Positions 34,401-64,000 of a DNA stretch of 64,000 nucleotides are shown here, one piece after another; the first letter of the stretch is position 1; each line of letters begins with the position of its first letter. The notes below the pieces were generated by a model. The model worked only from the letters and a program-made list of their open reading frames with translations. It did no database searches and was not told where the DNA came from. This DNA is from Actinostola sp. cb2023 (lineage: Eukaryota > Cnidaria > Anthozoa > Actiniaria > Actinostolidae). Position numbers and translations under genes: made by a program. The stretch spans positions 186,001-250,000 of the forward strand of contig JAUJYZ010000630.1 of assembly GCA_033675265.1 (NCBI GenBank), given 5' to 3'.

Positions 34401-37400
34401 GAAAGAAGGAAGAAAGGAAGGGAGGGAGAAAAAATGAAAACCTTGATGTTTATAACTAACCTTGACAATTTGTGTCCCAAGTTCGTCATCATCAGGATTG
34501 CGTTTTTCATTGAAGCAAAACTTTGCCGTTTTTGACCAGTCTAAGTCTGACAGACTGTGTTCAGCAAGACAAAGCCAGAGCTGAAACAAACAAGGCTTTC
34601 TGTCATGATCTCTTTTCATAAGAAAGGTCGGTGAATTACAAAGAGTGTGCTATTATGTCAGTAATAGGCACTAGTTTCATACTGAATTGTATTGAATAAA
34701 TATTGAATGAATAATTGTACTGTTTCACTTTGTCAGTCTTTCTTGAAGGTATGCAATACTGTAATATGTAAGGATTTGTTTTCGGATACTTTATAAATTT
34801 TTTTCATACAATTTCTAAAGATACATTTGTACATGTATCGATCACACTGTCATACCCTTTTTCGCCATGGTGCAGGTAAACCCTGGGGTAGGCGAGCAAT
34901 TGACTTGAAAGCATCTAACCACTGCAATGCACATATTAATTTAGCATAAGAAAGGGTTAATAGTGCTAAAATGAGCAAATGACTGCAAAATAGTCCCTTA
35001 CTTATTCACAACAATCCAGTCAAAATCACTGATAATCATTTGACATTCATAGGGCATTGTGGTATATTGTAAGGGCCAAAATGAGGGGTATTGAATGGTC
35101 AAGGCAAGACTTTGGGAGACTCTGAAACAAGGCATATTTTTTGCGAGCTCGAGACTGCGCTTTGTCATCAATTTCCTTTGTTTTCAAAATTTGAGACTCT
35201 TGAGACAGCTTTTTGCGAAAAAACGAGACTTTGAGACCCGCAAAATTTGACCAAAATTTTGCGAGACTCTGACTTTTGGCTGGGACCATTCGACACCCCT
35301 AAAATGGATTCAGTCTGGAGGCTCAGGCCAAAAACAAAATAATTATTATGCCTGCAAAATTAACTATATTGTAGCACCAAGGATTTTGAAATACTTTGCT
35401 ATGGACACCTTATAATGTCTGATAAACTGATATATATAGTAATTAAATATTCCATTACATCAGTTCAGTCTGTTATTACCTGTCGGTATGCTTTCTTTCC
35501 ATTCTGTGGTATATAAGAAAAGCGGATCCTTGCATCTACCCCTATATATGAACAAACTCAAAATAAATAAACCTCATACATTTTCATATTCCATTTTGAA
35601 CATTACAGTTGTAAGTTTACAAATGTAACTACATATATAGTGATCAATCCTTCTCTAAGCAATTATTAGAACTAGACAAAGATAAATAAACCTCATACAT
35701 TTTCATATTCCAATTTGAACATTACAGTTGTAAGTTTACAAATGTAACTACATATATAGTGATCCTTCTCTAAGCAATTATTAGAACTAGACAAAGATGT
35801 GCACCTTTATTTACACATAAATGGACAACTGTTTCCCAGCTTTTTGTATTTACTAGCAATTTTACTGACTCAAATGGGAAATATCAATGGAACAAAAGTG
35901 AGAGTAAACATTCAATTGACTTTAACACTAAAGCCCTTTAGCCTCGGGGCACACATTATTGAATAAAGGTCTTTGTTAGGAGAGTTTTGTAAGCAAACAC
36001 AGACTACAGCTGGGTTATCTAACTGTCAGTTTCAATAGTTTTATATCACTGAGAAGAAAGCCTGCATGGACATATGCATTACACCAGCACCTAAGCTTGA
36101 TTGAAATAAATAGTGTGGTCTGCAAATTATTCTTAATTTTTATGAAATGAAATATAACAATCAGAATAAGATTTCAAGTTAATTAGGCTAGACTTTAGAA
36201 TACCCTGTCATATTATTTGCATAACAATAGAATCTGGAAGAAACTATTGTATTATTTGTCGTTCTCAAAGAGTGCCGCTACTAGAGCTTGATATAATGAC
36301 GGGGTATTCTAAAATTGCTCCCAAGTTTATATAATTTATAAGTAAAGAGCTAAATATATATACGAATATTGGGTACAAGTGATTTAGTGAATTCATGATA
36401 AATAAGGTACATAATTAGTATACTTTTTAGCTTTCTGAGTTTGTAAGAGCTTCGGGTCACTTTGTATGAAGCTCTCAATTTATTATTTAGGTCTTATTAA
36501 CCGAGCGGGAGGTCTGTACAGGAAAATCTTGACCGAAGACCGAGCGCAGCTCGGTCTGTACCACGACCGAGGTCAAGATTTTCCTGTACAGACCGACCAA
36601 GCTCGGTTAATAAGAGTTTTATTATATGACCATTTTAGTAAACTAAAAATTAACTCATTTATTTGCATCTTACAAGCCTTACACTAGAATGGCTTCCCAG
36701 TATTTTTACTACATAACTTGTTTGAAAACCGGTTTTACAAGAAAGTGTGTGAAGCGAGGTATTTCTAGCTCGATGCTGAATAACTATTTAACAATCTTAA
36801 AATCAAACGTTTCCTTGACTTTGGCGTTGTAAACATTGCGATACACGGAGGAACTATGGATTTTTGCTAAAAAAGAACAAGAATGGTGAAGAAAATGGCA
36901 AGAAAGTTGAGGATTCTGTTGTGTTTTGAATAAAATTGTAGTTGAAGCAGTGCGTGCGCTACTGTCGCTATCATCACGTTGCCATCGAGCGCGCGCTGGG
37001 TTTGTTTTCTTCAGAATTTTGGTGTTTTTCAGTGAAATACTCCTAATGTTTTGCTTAATGTTTTTCATATATATTGTTAGGAGTGAAATTTGAGCTCTTT
37101 GAAAACCCACGAGTTCACATTTCTTCCAAATTGATAGAAACAATGTTTACAGATTTTAAGATGCATGTGCGGACCGGTTATTACGGGAGAATCTAGACCG
37201 GTCCGAAAAAGAATCTAACCAATCAAATTGCTTGATTTGCTAGATACCAGGCTTCGAGATACACGGTCATTTAATAATAAATATTATTTTTTATTATGTA
37301 CATTATCATATATTTAAGCTTCTAGCCAAAATTATATTTTAATTTTGATGGAGTTGAACGCAGCTGATATTACACATCCTTACCACAAATCCATTAAATG

Positions 37401-40030
37401 TCTATCATGGTTGCTTATATATATTAAGTACATGTACATGTATGTCATTTATTTGACCACAAAATCTTATGATAAAGCATGATACGCAATTGTGTATAGT
37501 AGAGGATACTTGCTAAGGCATGGTCAGTAAACTGTTGGAAATGAATTACATCTACATAAAACTGAAGACAGACTGACACAACTCATTATCACGATACAGC
37601 TTGAAAATCGACAACATGCAGCAAGCTTTTTAAAATAACTAAATTATTCATAGAAAATGATAGAAAATGATAGGATGCGTTCATTTACTAGATAAGGTGT
37701 TTGAGTTTGAAAATGAAATATGACTATTCCCAGTAGATATGAGCAAATAATGTTTAAATACAAGAGGCTTGAAAGGCCTCAGTGTTGTTAAAAACACTAA
37801 TAATAACTCATTTTTTTATTCTATATAATAAATAGAGGATATTACATGGGTGCGCGGTAACTCCAAGCGACCATGTGATATTCTGTTTAATAGTTCGCTG
37901 CACTCACTTGTGAGAGATATTCAACACGAGAAGATAGAATTTGTATCTCCAAGTGACCATGTAAGTTTATTAGGTTCTCAATATAAAATATAGAGAATGT
38001 GTATACATGTACATTTATTTTATATTTTGTCAAAGAGCATGACATACACAAGAACATGCAAATTATGGGACCATATTTTGGGTACCGGTAGTTACTTTAA
38101 ACTGGCTTTCCAATCAATCATGCAGAATTGTGCGATGAAAATTAACCAATCCGTGTGCGAGAGATTCTACAGTTTTGGCTAAGGTTTCATTGTAATTTGT
38201 TGTTTATCTTTCACCAAAATAGCTAGTCTCTTTGACAAAATATATAATACACAACTTATTAGACGGCTAAGCATCTAATACGGCTGTGAATTTTTACACC
38301 ATGTATTTTGGCGAGCTTTAAATAACTCGTAAAAATACACAGCCATATTAGATGCTTAGTCGACTAATATATGTACATGTCCGCTTGGAGCTATTTGCTA
38401 TATGCTCATGCACTCTGGAATTATCAAACAAATAAACACTCAAGGATATTTTATATCTCCAAGTAGACAGGTAATAATAACTGTTTAGTACATGCTACTC
38501 AAGTTTAATACAGGTAAATTTCATTGTACTATAATCCCAAAATAAGTACACGTACAAATCAAAGCCATCATAATAATTATAAACACTGATACCCCCTAAT
38601 TATTATTAATAATATAAATTAATGGTTTAAATTGCATTAAAAATGGTTGGAAAAACAGGGATGGGATATTTTAGGAGAATGAAAGGGATTTGGGATAAAT
38701 GAACACTTTCAGTAACTACATGTATTTTTTCATTTATCCAACTGGGACCAGTGCACTGTCCATATACTAGATAGATGTACATGTAGAACTTTTAAAAAGT
38801 TTCATTTTGTTTTCAATTGTTTGTTTGCAAGATAATTCATATTACGTCAGTGTAGTAAATGTTACATAAACAAACGAAAGTGGTTTTACTTCGCAAAAAT
38901 TAACACGAAAATTCTTGTACGTGATGTTACAAAATAATTCTTGTCATCCATAGGGGTCCAGAAGTCATATTATCTTATATACTGTCCTTCTACATTATAA
39001 ATCTAGACCATAAATCATAGTAAATTTCTACTTTCACGGATGAGTAAGCTATACGCGATTAGTAAGATTAGTCGAACCACTTACTTCTTTTAAGCGAAAC
39101 AGCTTGCAGTACTGCAGTCAAAACATCAAAGTTTTTCTGCAGCTTGTACGCGTTTTTAGCCCGCCTTTTGAGCTGTTTTACCAGTTTGGCGGACAGCATG
39201 GAAATACGAACTTTGAATTCTTTGGCCAGTACGCGAAGTTCGTCTACATCTAACGTAGAGTAAACACACAAGACAGTCAAGAGAGTGACACACATAAAAA
39301 CACTAAAACTACTAGTTCTATTCATGACCAAAGGAAATGAAGTGATCTACATTGACGAAACGACGATCATTCTCTTTGAATGCAATCAGTGAAATTAGAT
39401 TTAAATTTAAAAAAAGGAAAACATTTAGCTTACACAAAAAGCAGGCAAAAAAATGTTGTCATTGTCAAGTTTCGGCTTTGATTTTGTTGTAAAAAAAGAT
39501 GGCATTTTTTATGGTACTTGGAATCCTTAACTGGGAAATCATAATGTAACACAAAGAAGAATAGTTTTTGTACATGTGTATTACAAATGAAAGAAAAGTG
39601 TACCTTTGCTTTGGAGTGAATTTCGCGACCATTTTTCCCCTTGATCCTCAAGATCAAAGGATCCACCAAAAATACTGCCCGAAGTAGTGGAACATTCAGT
39701 CACATTGTCGCTATCAACAGAGTCTCTGGTGTGGTAATGATCGTAGATCTCAAACAATAATCCATCCACGATCGAGCCTTTCTTGTCCCTCACATCGATA
39801 ACTCCATTCGCACCGAAAGCCTCATAAGGTTCATTCGAATCCCCCGATCCACCACCATCGTCATCGCCTTCTAAACTCTCCTTGCTCTCAAAGGCCGTGA
39901 AACTCCAGTCCGATTCGATGCTCTTGGGACTCGATGATAACTCGTCTGTACAGTTACTCTCAGTGTCATTTGAATTCAAGCGCAGAGAGCCCAAATCGCT
40001 GAGACTTCTCTGTAAGAGTGTATCCGCCAT
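28649..40030 (-). CDS. TBC1D30: TBC1D30-like Rab GTPase-activating protein, 9 coding exons
   Basis: TBC-domain GAPs speed GTP hydrolysis by Rab GTPases; vertebrate TBC1D30 acts on Rab8 and influences primary cilia (family knowledge). Exons in transcript order: 40030-39604, 39249-39085, 35541-35480, 34921-34856, 34580-34461, 31816-31631, 31326-30983, 30532-30427, 29932-28649. They total 2760 nt, giving 919 residues. Visible: the N-terminal motif VDGLLFEIYD, a basic helical region ending QAVSLKRR, then the TBC domain (about 240-450). The arginine finger IVKDLHR (278-284, across a splice junction) and the glutamine finger GYCQG (318-320) are both intact, so GAP activity is expected. After the TBC domain come TVYSVAPFPLPGLAELREQY and the conserved NAVGCLG-like and RQYSRIRQMQQQ patches, then a long Ser-rich tail encoded by one exon. 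The start is placed at ATG GCG (40030) for its context (AAAATGG). In-frame ATGs at 40105 and 40177 are possible. Confidence 0.93.
32148..32252. repeat. GC-rich palindrome
   Basis: CATGCTCGAGAGCCCAGCG and CGCTGGATTGTCGAGCATG form arms around GGCGCGGGCTCG and CGAGCCGCGCC. It lies 33 bases from a second palindrome (32285-32444). Both are unusually GC-rich for this intron. Confidence 0.7.
32285..32444. mobile_element. Near-perfect hairpin element
   Basis: Arms of about 70 bases, from TAGACTGCAAAACAGCCCC to the complement ending TTTTGCAGTCTA, meet at a short loop around ATTCTCTCGCGGCC. TA at both edges is consistent with a TA target site. No coding capacity. Confidence 0.82.
35561..35798. repeat. 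Two-copy tandem duplication of about 115 bp
   Basis: ATAAATAAACCTCATACATT through TTAGAACTAGACAAAGAT occurs twice in a row with few differences. It lies in the TBC1D30 intron just upstream of exon 35541-35480. Confidence 0.88.
36192..36315. repeat. Inverted repeat TTTAGAATACCCTGTCAT
   Basis: The left arm TTTAGAATACCCTGTCAT and right arm ATGACGGGGTATTCTAAAA flank about 85 bases. Possible small TIR element in a TBC1D30 intron. Confidence 0.5.
36493..36616. mobile_element. Hairpin element CTTATTAACCGAGC
   Basis: Arms CTTATTAACCGAGCGGGAGG and the complement ending GCTCGGTTAATAAG, with GTCTGTACAGGAAAATCTTG inside. Similar end sequences (TTATTAACC, GGTTAATAA) appear near 53510 and 53645, so it may belong to a dispersed family. 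Confidence 0.8.
38258..38370. mobile_element. Hairpin element TTAGACGGCTAAGCATC
   Basis: The arm TTAGACGGCTAAGCATCTAA, then TACGGCTGTG, pairs with the complement ending GATGCTTAGTCGACTAA. The loop is about 35 bases. It lies in a TBC1D30 intron. Confidence 0.78.
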
Positions 40031-40179
40031 TTTGACCACATCATGTCGACTAATTTGAAATTCACGAGTCGCGCGTAAATTAGCATAAATAACGTTCGAT
40101 TCCATGCCCTCTCGGGCGCCCTCTGATCTAGTTTGGAAAGGCGGGATGATAATTTCTAGGAAGAATTTTGTTATCAATT

Positions 40180-41175
40180 TAAATCCCTATTCTTCAGCTT
40201 CTCCGAGTATGATAATAACGCGTTGTGTTGAACAATAATGGTTTTCATCTGCCTGCTCTTGACAGTCATCGAAGCGATCCAAACGAGGCACCCACTCAGC
40301 CCGGTCACTCAGCCGTCCAGTCTGCGCACCGTCAGCAAAACCGCAATAAGATCGGTTCGATATATAGATGTTCGTGAGATAATCAGTTTGAGTTTTATTC
40401 GTTCGTTTCGGCCGTCTAGGAATTAAATTGAAGATTGTTCACTACACCTGCTCTCCCTGGCCGTCTCCACACGATATCCGGCGTCCATCACTCAGCATGC
40501 GGAGATCATACCATGATCACCCCACTCGTTGAAGGTTTTACACGATCAGTCGTTACCCAGGAAACCGGCCTTCTATGGACCAAGAAAACGAACAAACGAA
40601 AGCTTCACAACGAGGAAAATAATAGCAAACTAATAAATAAACCTTACACGACTATTAGTCGAATGCTTATAATTAGAATAGGGAAAATTAAAAATGTTAC
40701 TGATATTACTCTGGAATAATTTATCTATTTTTGGAAAAAACTGTTACTGAAATAATATTTCACTCGAATGTTGCTGACTAATATTCCTGTTGCGTCAGCT
40801 GGAACTACTCGGCTACTACTCCTACTAATAATAACAACAGTTCTACTTAGCATTTCAACATCTGTGAAAATAGAAACTAAAATGAAATGAACCAAACTGA
40901 ACAAAAACTGAAGTATCTATTATATTACATACATAAATGTGCATAATAAGTTTCATCATGGCATGGAAGATACACATGGTTGCTCAAACTTGAAGGCCAT
41001 TAGATAGTAATGTTGTCAAATGTATGTCAGTATTGGCGCCAAAGATGCAGTTGGATGACTAGTTTGCGTTTATAAATGTGAAACTCACACTACAGTGGAT
41101 AACCAGAGGGCGACAGAAAACAAATCTGATGGAGAGGGAAGAAGTGAAAGAAACTGATGCGCCCATGAAAGAACG
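40180..41175. other. Intergenic region upstream of TBC1D30
   Basis: It should contain the TBC1D30 promoter near 40200-40400. An open frame at 40435-40719 has no recognisable family, and I do not call it a gene. No repeat structure stands out. Confidence 0.5.
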
Positions 41176-41179
41176 AAAC

Positions 41180-41412
<233 letters not shown>

Positions 41413-41513
41413 ATGACAACTTTATTTAAACACCGGGTAATTACATCCAATTCGGAATATTGATTTTCAAGAAAGCCGTAAAAGATATAAAAATGCTAGA
41501 CTAGAGTGCAATT

Positions 41514-41644
41514 TAGAAAAGCGTGAAATATTATTAACTTTAAATAGTACTAAATAGTGCTATTTCTATTGTTTTCTATTGTTCAATTAGTGCTATTTAG
41601 TACTAATTAGTTATTTAGTTTTCAAGCTTTTCTAAATTGCACTC
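41514..41644. mobile_element. TA-flanked MITE family C, copy 2
   Basis: 131 bp and nearly identical to the copy at 17871-18011, with the same TIR and TA flanks. It lies between a (GAAA)n array and a family B MITE. Confidence 0.88.
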
Positions 41645-41688
41645 TATGATGAGATTATGGTACTATAAGTCTAAATAATTAAATGATA

Positions 41689-41899
41689 GAGTCGTTTTCG
41701 TATGAGTGGGAAGTAGTTACGGTACGGCTCGTGCCGCGTGCAGTGACCGTATCGCGCCATCATCGTGCGTTATCCAAGCATTGTGATTGATTGTGAAATG
41801 ATTTCGCGCGCTGTGATTGACTGAATACCAATGTGTTCGATTCCGTACCGTGACCATAACTGCCGTACGGTAGGTTTCCCACTCATACGAAAACGACTC
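41689..41899. mobile_element. TA-flanked MITE family B, copy 4
   Basis: 211 bp with near-perfect TIRs (GAGTCGTTTTCGTATGAGTG) and TA flanks. It is the shortest intact copy and probably closest to the family's basic form. It lies 45 bp from a family C element. Confidence 0.88.
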
Positions 41900-41939
41900 T
41901 ATTAAAAACGCTAAATACTGTCAATTTTGGAAATGAATT

Positions 41940-43700
41940 TCCTATGCACGGGATCAGTGCAGAGATCAGTGTACCTACCGAACGCCCTATGCATGGGATC
42001 AGTAGTGTACCTCCCCAACGACCTATGCACGGGATCAGTGTACCTACCCAACACCTATGCATGGGATCAGTACACCTACCCAACGACCTATGCATGGGAT
42101 CAGTGCACCTACCCATCGACCTATGCATGGGATCAGTGCACCTCCCCATCGACCTATATGCATGGGATTAGTACACCTACCCAACGACCTATGCATGGGG
42201 TCAGTGCACCTACCCATCGACCTATGCATGTGGTCAGTGCACCTACCCATCGACCTATATGCATGGGATCAGTGCACCTACCCATCGATCGACCTATGCA
42301 TGGGATCAGTGCACCTACCCAACGACCTATGCATGGGATCAGTGCACCTACCCATCGACCTATATGCATGGGATCAGTGCACCTACCCATCGACCTATGC
42401 AATGGATCAGTGCACCTACCCATCGACCTATGCATGGGATCAGTGCACCAACCCAACGACCTATGCAATGGATCAGTACACCTACCCATCGACCTATGCA
42501 ATGGATCAGTGCACCTACCCATCGACCTATGCATGGGATCAGTGCACCTTCTTATCGACCTATGCATGGGATCAGTGCACCAACCCAACGACCTATGCAA
42601 TGGATCAGTACACCTACCCATCGACCTATGCAATGGATCAGTGCACCTACCCATCGACCTATGCATGGGATCAGTGCACCTCCTTATCGACCTATGCATG
42701 GGATCAGTGCACCTACCCAACGACCTATGCATGGGATCAATGCACCTCCTTATCGACCTATGCATGGGATCAGTGCACCTACCCAACGACCTATGCATGG
42801 GATCAATGCACCTCCTTATCGACCTATGCATGGGATCAGTGCACCTCCTCATCGACCTATGCATGGGATCAATGCACCTCCTTATCGACCTATGCATGGG
42901 ATCAGTGCACCTACCCGGCCATCGAGCTATGCATGGGATCAATGCACCTACTCATCGACCTATGCATGGGATTAGTACACCTACCCAACGACCTATGCAA
43001 TGGATCAGTGCACCTACCCAACGACCTATGCATGTGGTCAGTGCACCTACCCAACGACCTATGCAATGGATCAGTGCACCTACCCATCGACCTATGCATG
43101 GGATCAATGCACCTACTCATCGACCTATGCAATGGATCAGTGCACCTACCCAACGACCTATGCAATGGATCAGTGCACCTACCCAACGACCTATGCATGT
43201 GGTCAGTGCACCTACCCAACGACCTATGCAATGGATCAGTGCACCTACCCATCGACCTATGCATGTGGTCAGTGCACCTACCCAACGACCTATGCAATGG
43301 ATCAGTGCACCTACCCATCGACCTATGCATGGGATCAATGCACCTACTCATCGACCTATGCATGGGATCAGTGCACCAACCCAACGACCTATGCAATGGA
43401 TCAGTACACCTACCCATCGACCTATGCATGGGATCAATGCACCTACTCATCGACCTATGCATGGGATCAGTGCACCTACTCATCGACCTATGCATGGGAT
43501 CAGTGCACCTACTCATCGACCTATGCATGGGATCAGTGCACCTACCCATCGACCTATGCATGGGATCAGTGCACCTCCTCATCGACCTATGCATGGGATC
43601 AATGCACCTCCTCATCGACCTATACATGGGATCAGTGCACCTCCTTATCGACCTATGCATGAGATCAGTGCACCTACCCGGCCATCGAGCTATGCATGGG
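41940..43700. repeat. 33-bp minisatellite, roughly 50 copies
   Basis: The unit reads CCTATGCATGGGATCAGTG, then CACCTACCCATCGA. Variant types (ATGCATGGGATCAG, ATGCAATGGATCAG, ATGCATGTGGTCAG; ACCTACCC, ACCTCCTT, ACCAACCC) recur in the same order, so multi-unit blocks were copied. Because 33 is a multiple of three, several frames on both strands stay open for up to about 590 codons. The frames merely repeat the same 11 residues, so I do not call a gene. It lies between TBC1D30 and the SFMBT stop codon. Confidence 0.95.
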
Positions 43701-43914
43701 ATTGAATACCCCTCAGTCAATGCCATCCTACTTTAAAGGCAATTCATTGCGACGACGTTAATTTTGAAAAGTAAAACACTTTTATTGAATATAAAAATAA
43801 CGATTGATATGCACATTGTGGGAATCAGGCTTATATTCACAATGAGATTCATATTGTCCTTATTATTCTTGAAAGACAACTAAATGTACATATCACTAGA
43901 TTTTAGAATAGCAA

Positions 43915-44381
43915 CTTAGGCGGCCCAACCAACTGGCATCCTATCGGCAAAGCACTTCAAAGTACCTAATAGCGAATGACTGGTAATTAGTAGGATTAGC
44001 ATAAGAACGAGTCTATAGGGCCAGCAGCTCGAAAAACTAACAAGGTGCGTTCGTATGTAGTTTTCCTATGTCGTTACCACTGTTCGACTAAGAGTAGGGC
44101 ATGAAGTTGGCCTAGATGAAAATTACATATGTAATTCTTCTAGTTACCCTCATAAAGTGTATTTACTTATTATTTATTACACAAGAAACGTTATTCAGCA
44201 TGCAAGAATAAATATATTTCTGCAACAAGAGAGGAAATGTACATACAATGGTTTGTTTTCTAGCTGTTGGCCTGGTAGCCTCGCCCTTTGCTCATACTAA
44301 TCCTACTAATTAACAGTGATTCGCTGTTAGGTACTCTTGAAGTGCTTTCCGATAGGATACTAGTTGGTTGAGCCGCCTAAC
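43915..44381. mobile_element. TIR element with ends TTAGGCGG / CCGCCTAA
   Basis: Arms of about 80 bases: TTAGGCGGCCCAACCAACTG, then GCATCCTATCGGCAAAGC, and the complement at 44300-44381. TTA/TAA at the edges would suit a PIF/Harbinger-type target. No transposase frame. It lies between the 33-bp array and the SFMBT 3' end. Confidence 0.75.
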
Positions 44382-44700
44382 GTTCGGTCTTTCGGGACCA
44401 ATAGAATAATACATTATGATTAATAATAACACTGTAATAGAAAAATCAACGTGATCACTGCATGGCGGTTAAGGGGTGCATTGATTGCACCTGACTAATA
44501 TATAATATAAAATAATTATATAATATCATATCAATAGCACAATTAAAATACATTATTATATGAAACATGATGTATCGAATGAGCAGACATATGGGTTACA
44601 ATTCCCCCTCCCTTCCACTCCCCTCTCCCAAAAATCCATTATACGTCTGCTGGTGGACATCTCAAAGATCGTAGCCTGTGTAACAGGACGTTCGAGTAAA

Positions 44701-63737
<19,037 letters not shown>

Positions 63738-64000
63738 AAGTATGCATCTTTCATGCTACAATGCATCCCAGTGTTCAATCACACAAGGGCACGAGTGAAC
63801 GTTAAAGCGTCTAGTTACAGAGGAAGTGACTGAGTTAGAAAATGGGCTTTCTTTTTTCTTTTTTTTTTTTGGCCACAGAATGAAAAAAGAATGTGAAGAA
63901 TGTGATCGTATCGGTCAGGAATGTCTGTTCCAGGGTTTTGATTGGCTGAAAATGGGGGCGATGATATCCGAACCCTAATGAAGTAATTATATGCTCAAAC
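63738..64000. other. Upstream region of SFMBT
   Basis: It should contain the SFMBT 5' UTR and promoter if the first exon (63737-63716) is right. No TATA box or other recognisable element can be assigned. A T-rich run lies at 63850-63872. Confidence 0.4.

Larger units (their letters stand above)
31817..34460. other. TBC1D30 intron with palindromes
   Basis: An intron of about 2.6 kb. It holds GC-rich palindromes at 32148-32252 and 32285-32444 and a purine-rich stretch at 34310-34435 (AAAAAGGGAGAGG type). The rest is AT-rich with no gene that I can support. Confidence 0.65.
30983..34580 (-). other. TBC1D30: TBC domain exons of TBC1D30
   Basis: Exons 34580-34461, 31816-31631 and 31326-30983 encode the Rab-GAP core. 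Recognisable strings include LWLCLAEHSLSDLDW, RNPDDDELGTQIVK, DLHRTG, AYARWNKSIGYCQGFN, NNLRALSVDMAVLRDL, FTMQWFLTLFSTCLP and RVWDSILLDGSEV. A small in-frame exon, 34921-34856 (WLDAFKSIARLPQGLP), precedes them and restores the segment expected from vertebrate homologues. Confidence 0.93.

Noticed and set aside
40435..40719. 94-codon + strand frame upstream of TBC1D30
   Set aside because: No family resemblance, no splice context, and a composition typical of chance frames.
41927..43736. Frames of 559-592 codons on + and up to 271 codons on -
   Set aside because: They are translations of the 33-bp minisatellite; the same 11 residues recur in every frame, and the frames overlap on both strands.

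Overview
The window is animal nuclear DNA. It is AT-rich, and its genes are split into many short exons by GT-AG introns. It is crowded with microsatellites, minisatellites and palindromic non-autonomous DNA transposons. I found no bacterial operon, rRNA gene or CRISPR array. The three genes and the compact-to-moderate introns suggest a marine invertebrate metazoan, possibly a sponge or another early-branching animal. That is an impression from gene content and repeat style; the sequence does not prove it.

Three genes can be reconstructed by reading exons across splice sites, and all three keep frame from start to stop. (1) HFM1/MER3, the meiotic crossover helicase, is on the + strand from 3043 to 26527 (43 coding exons, 1531 residues). 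(2) TBC1D30, a Rab GTPase-activating protein linked to cilia in vertebrates, is on the - strand from about 40030 to 28649 (9 coding exons, about 919 residues). It converges on HFM1. (3) SFMBT, a Polycomb-group MBT/SLED/SAM protein, is on the - strand from 63737 to 44701 (17 coding exons, 1078 residues). It lies head-to-tail with TBC1D30.

Layout: 1-3042 is intergenic, with TIR elements and two 15-bp arrays. HFM1 follows; its 5.5-kb intron 11 holds a 54-bp satellite and two copies of a tRNA-like repeat. 26528-28648 is a short convergent intergenic stretch with MITEs. TBC1D30 then runs to 40030-40177. 40180-44700 is intergenic, with a (GAAA)n array, two MITEs, a 1.75-kb minisatellite of 33-bp units and a TIR element. 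SFMBT fills the rest, with very large arrays in several introns.

The genes do not form one pathway: one acts in meiotic recombination, one in Rab/cilium regulation and one in Polycomb silencing. The most notable observations are: SFMBT carries six MBT repeats where four are usual, apparently through duplication of the MBT2-MBT3 pair; an intron in the HFM1 zinc-binding region has no GT donor and looks like a U12-type AT-AC intron; a repeat carries two divergent tRNA-like modules; and several TA-flanked palindromic element families share parts or carry exchanged arms.
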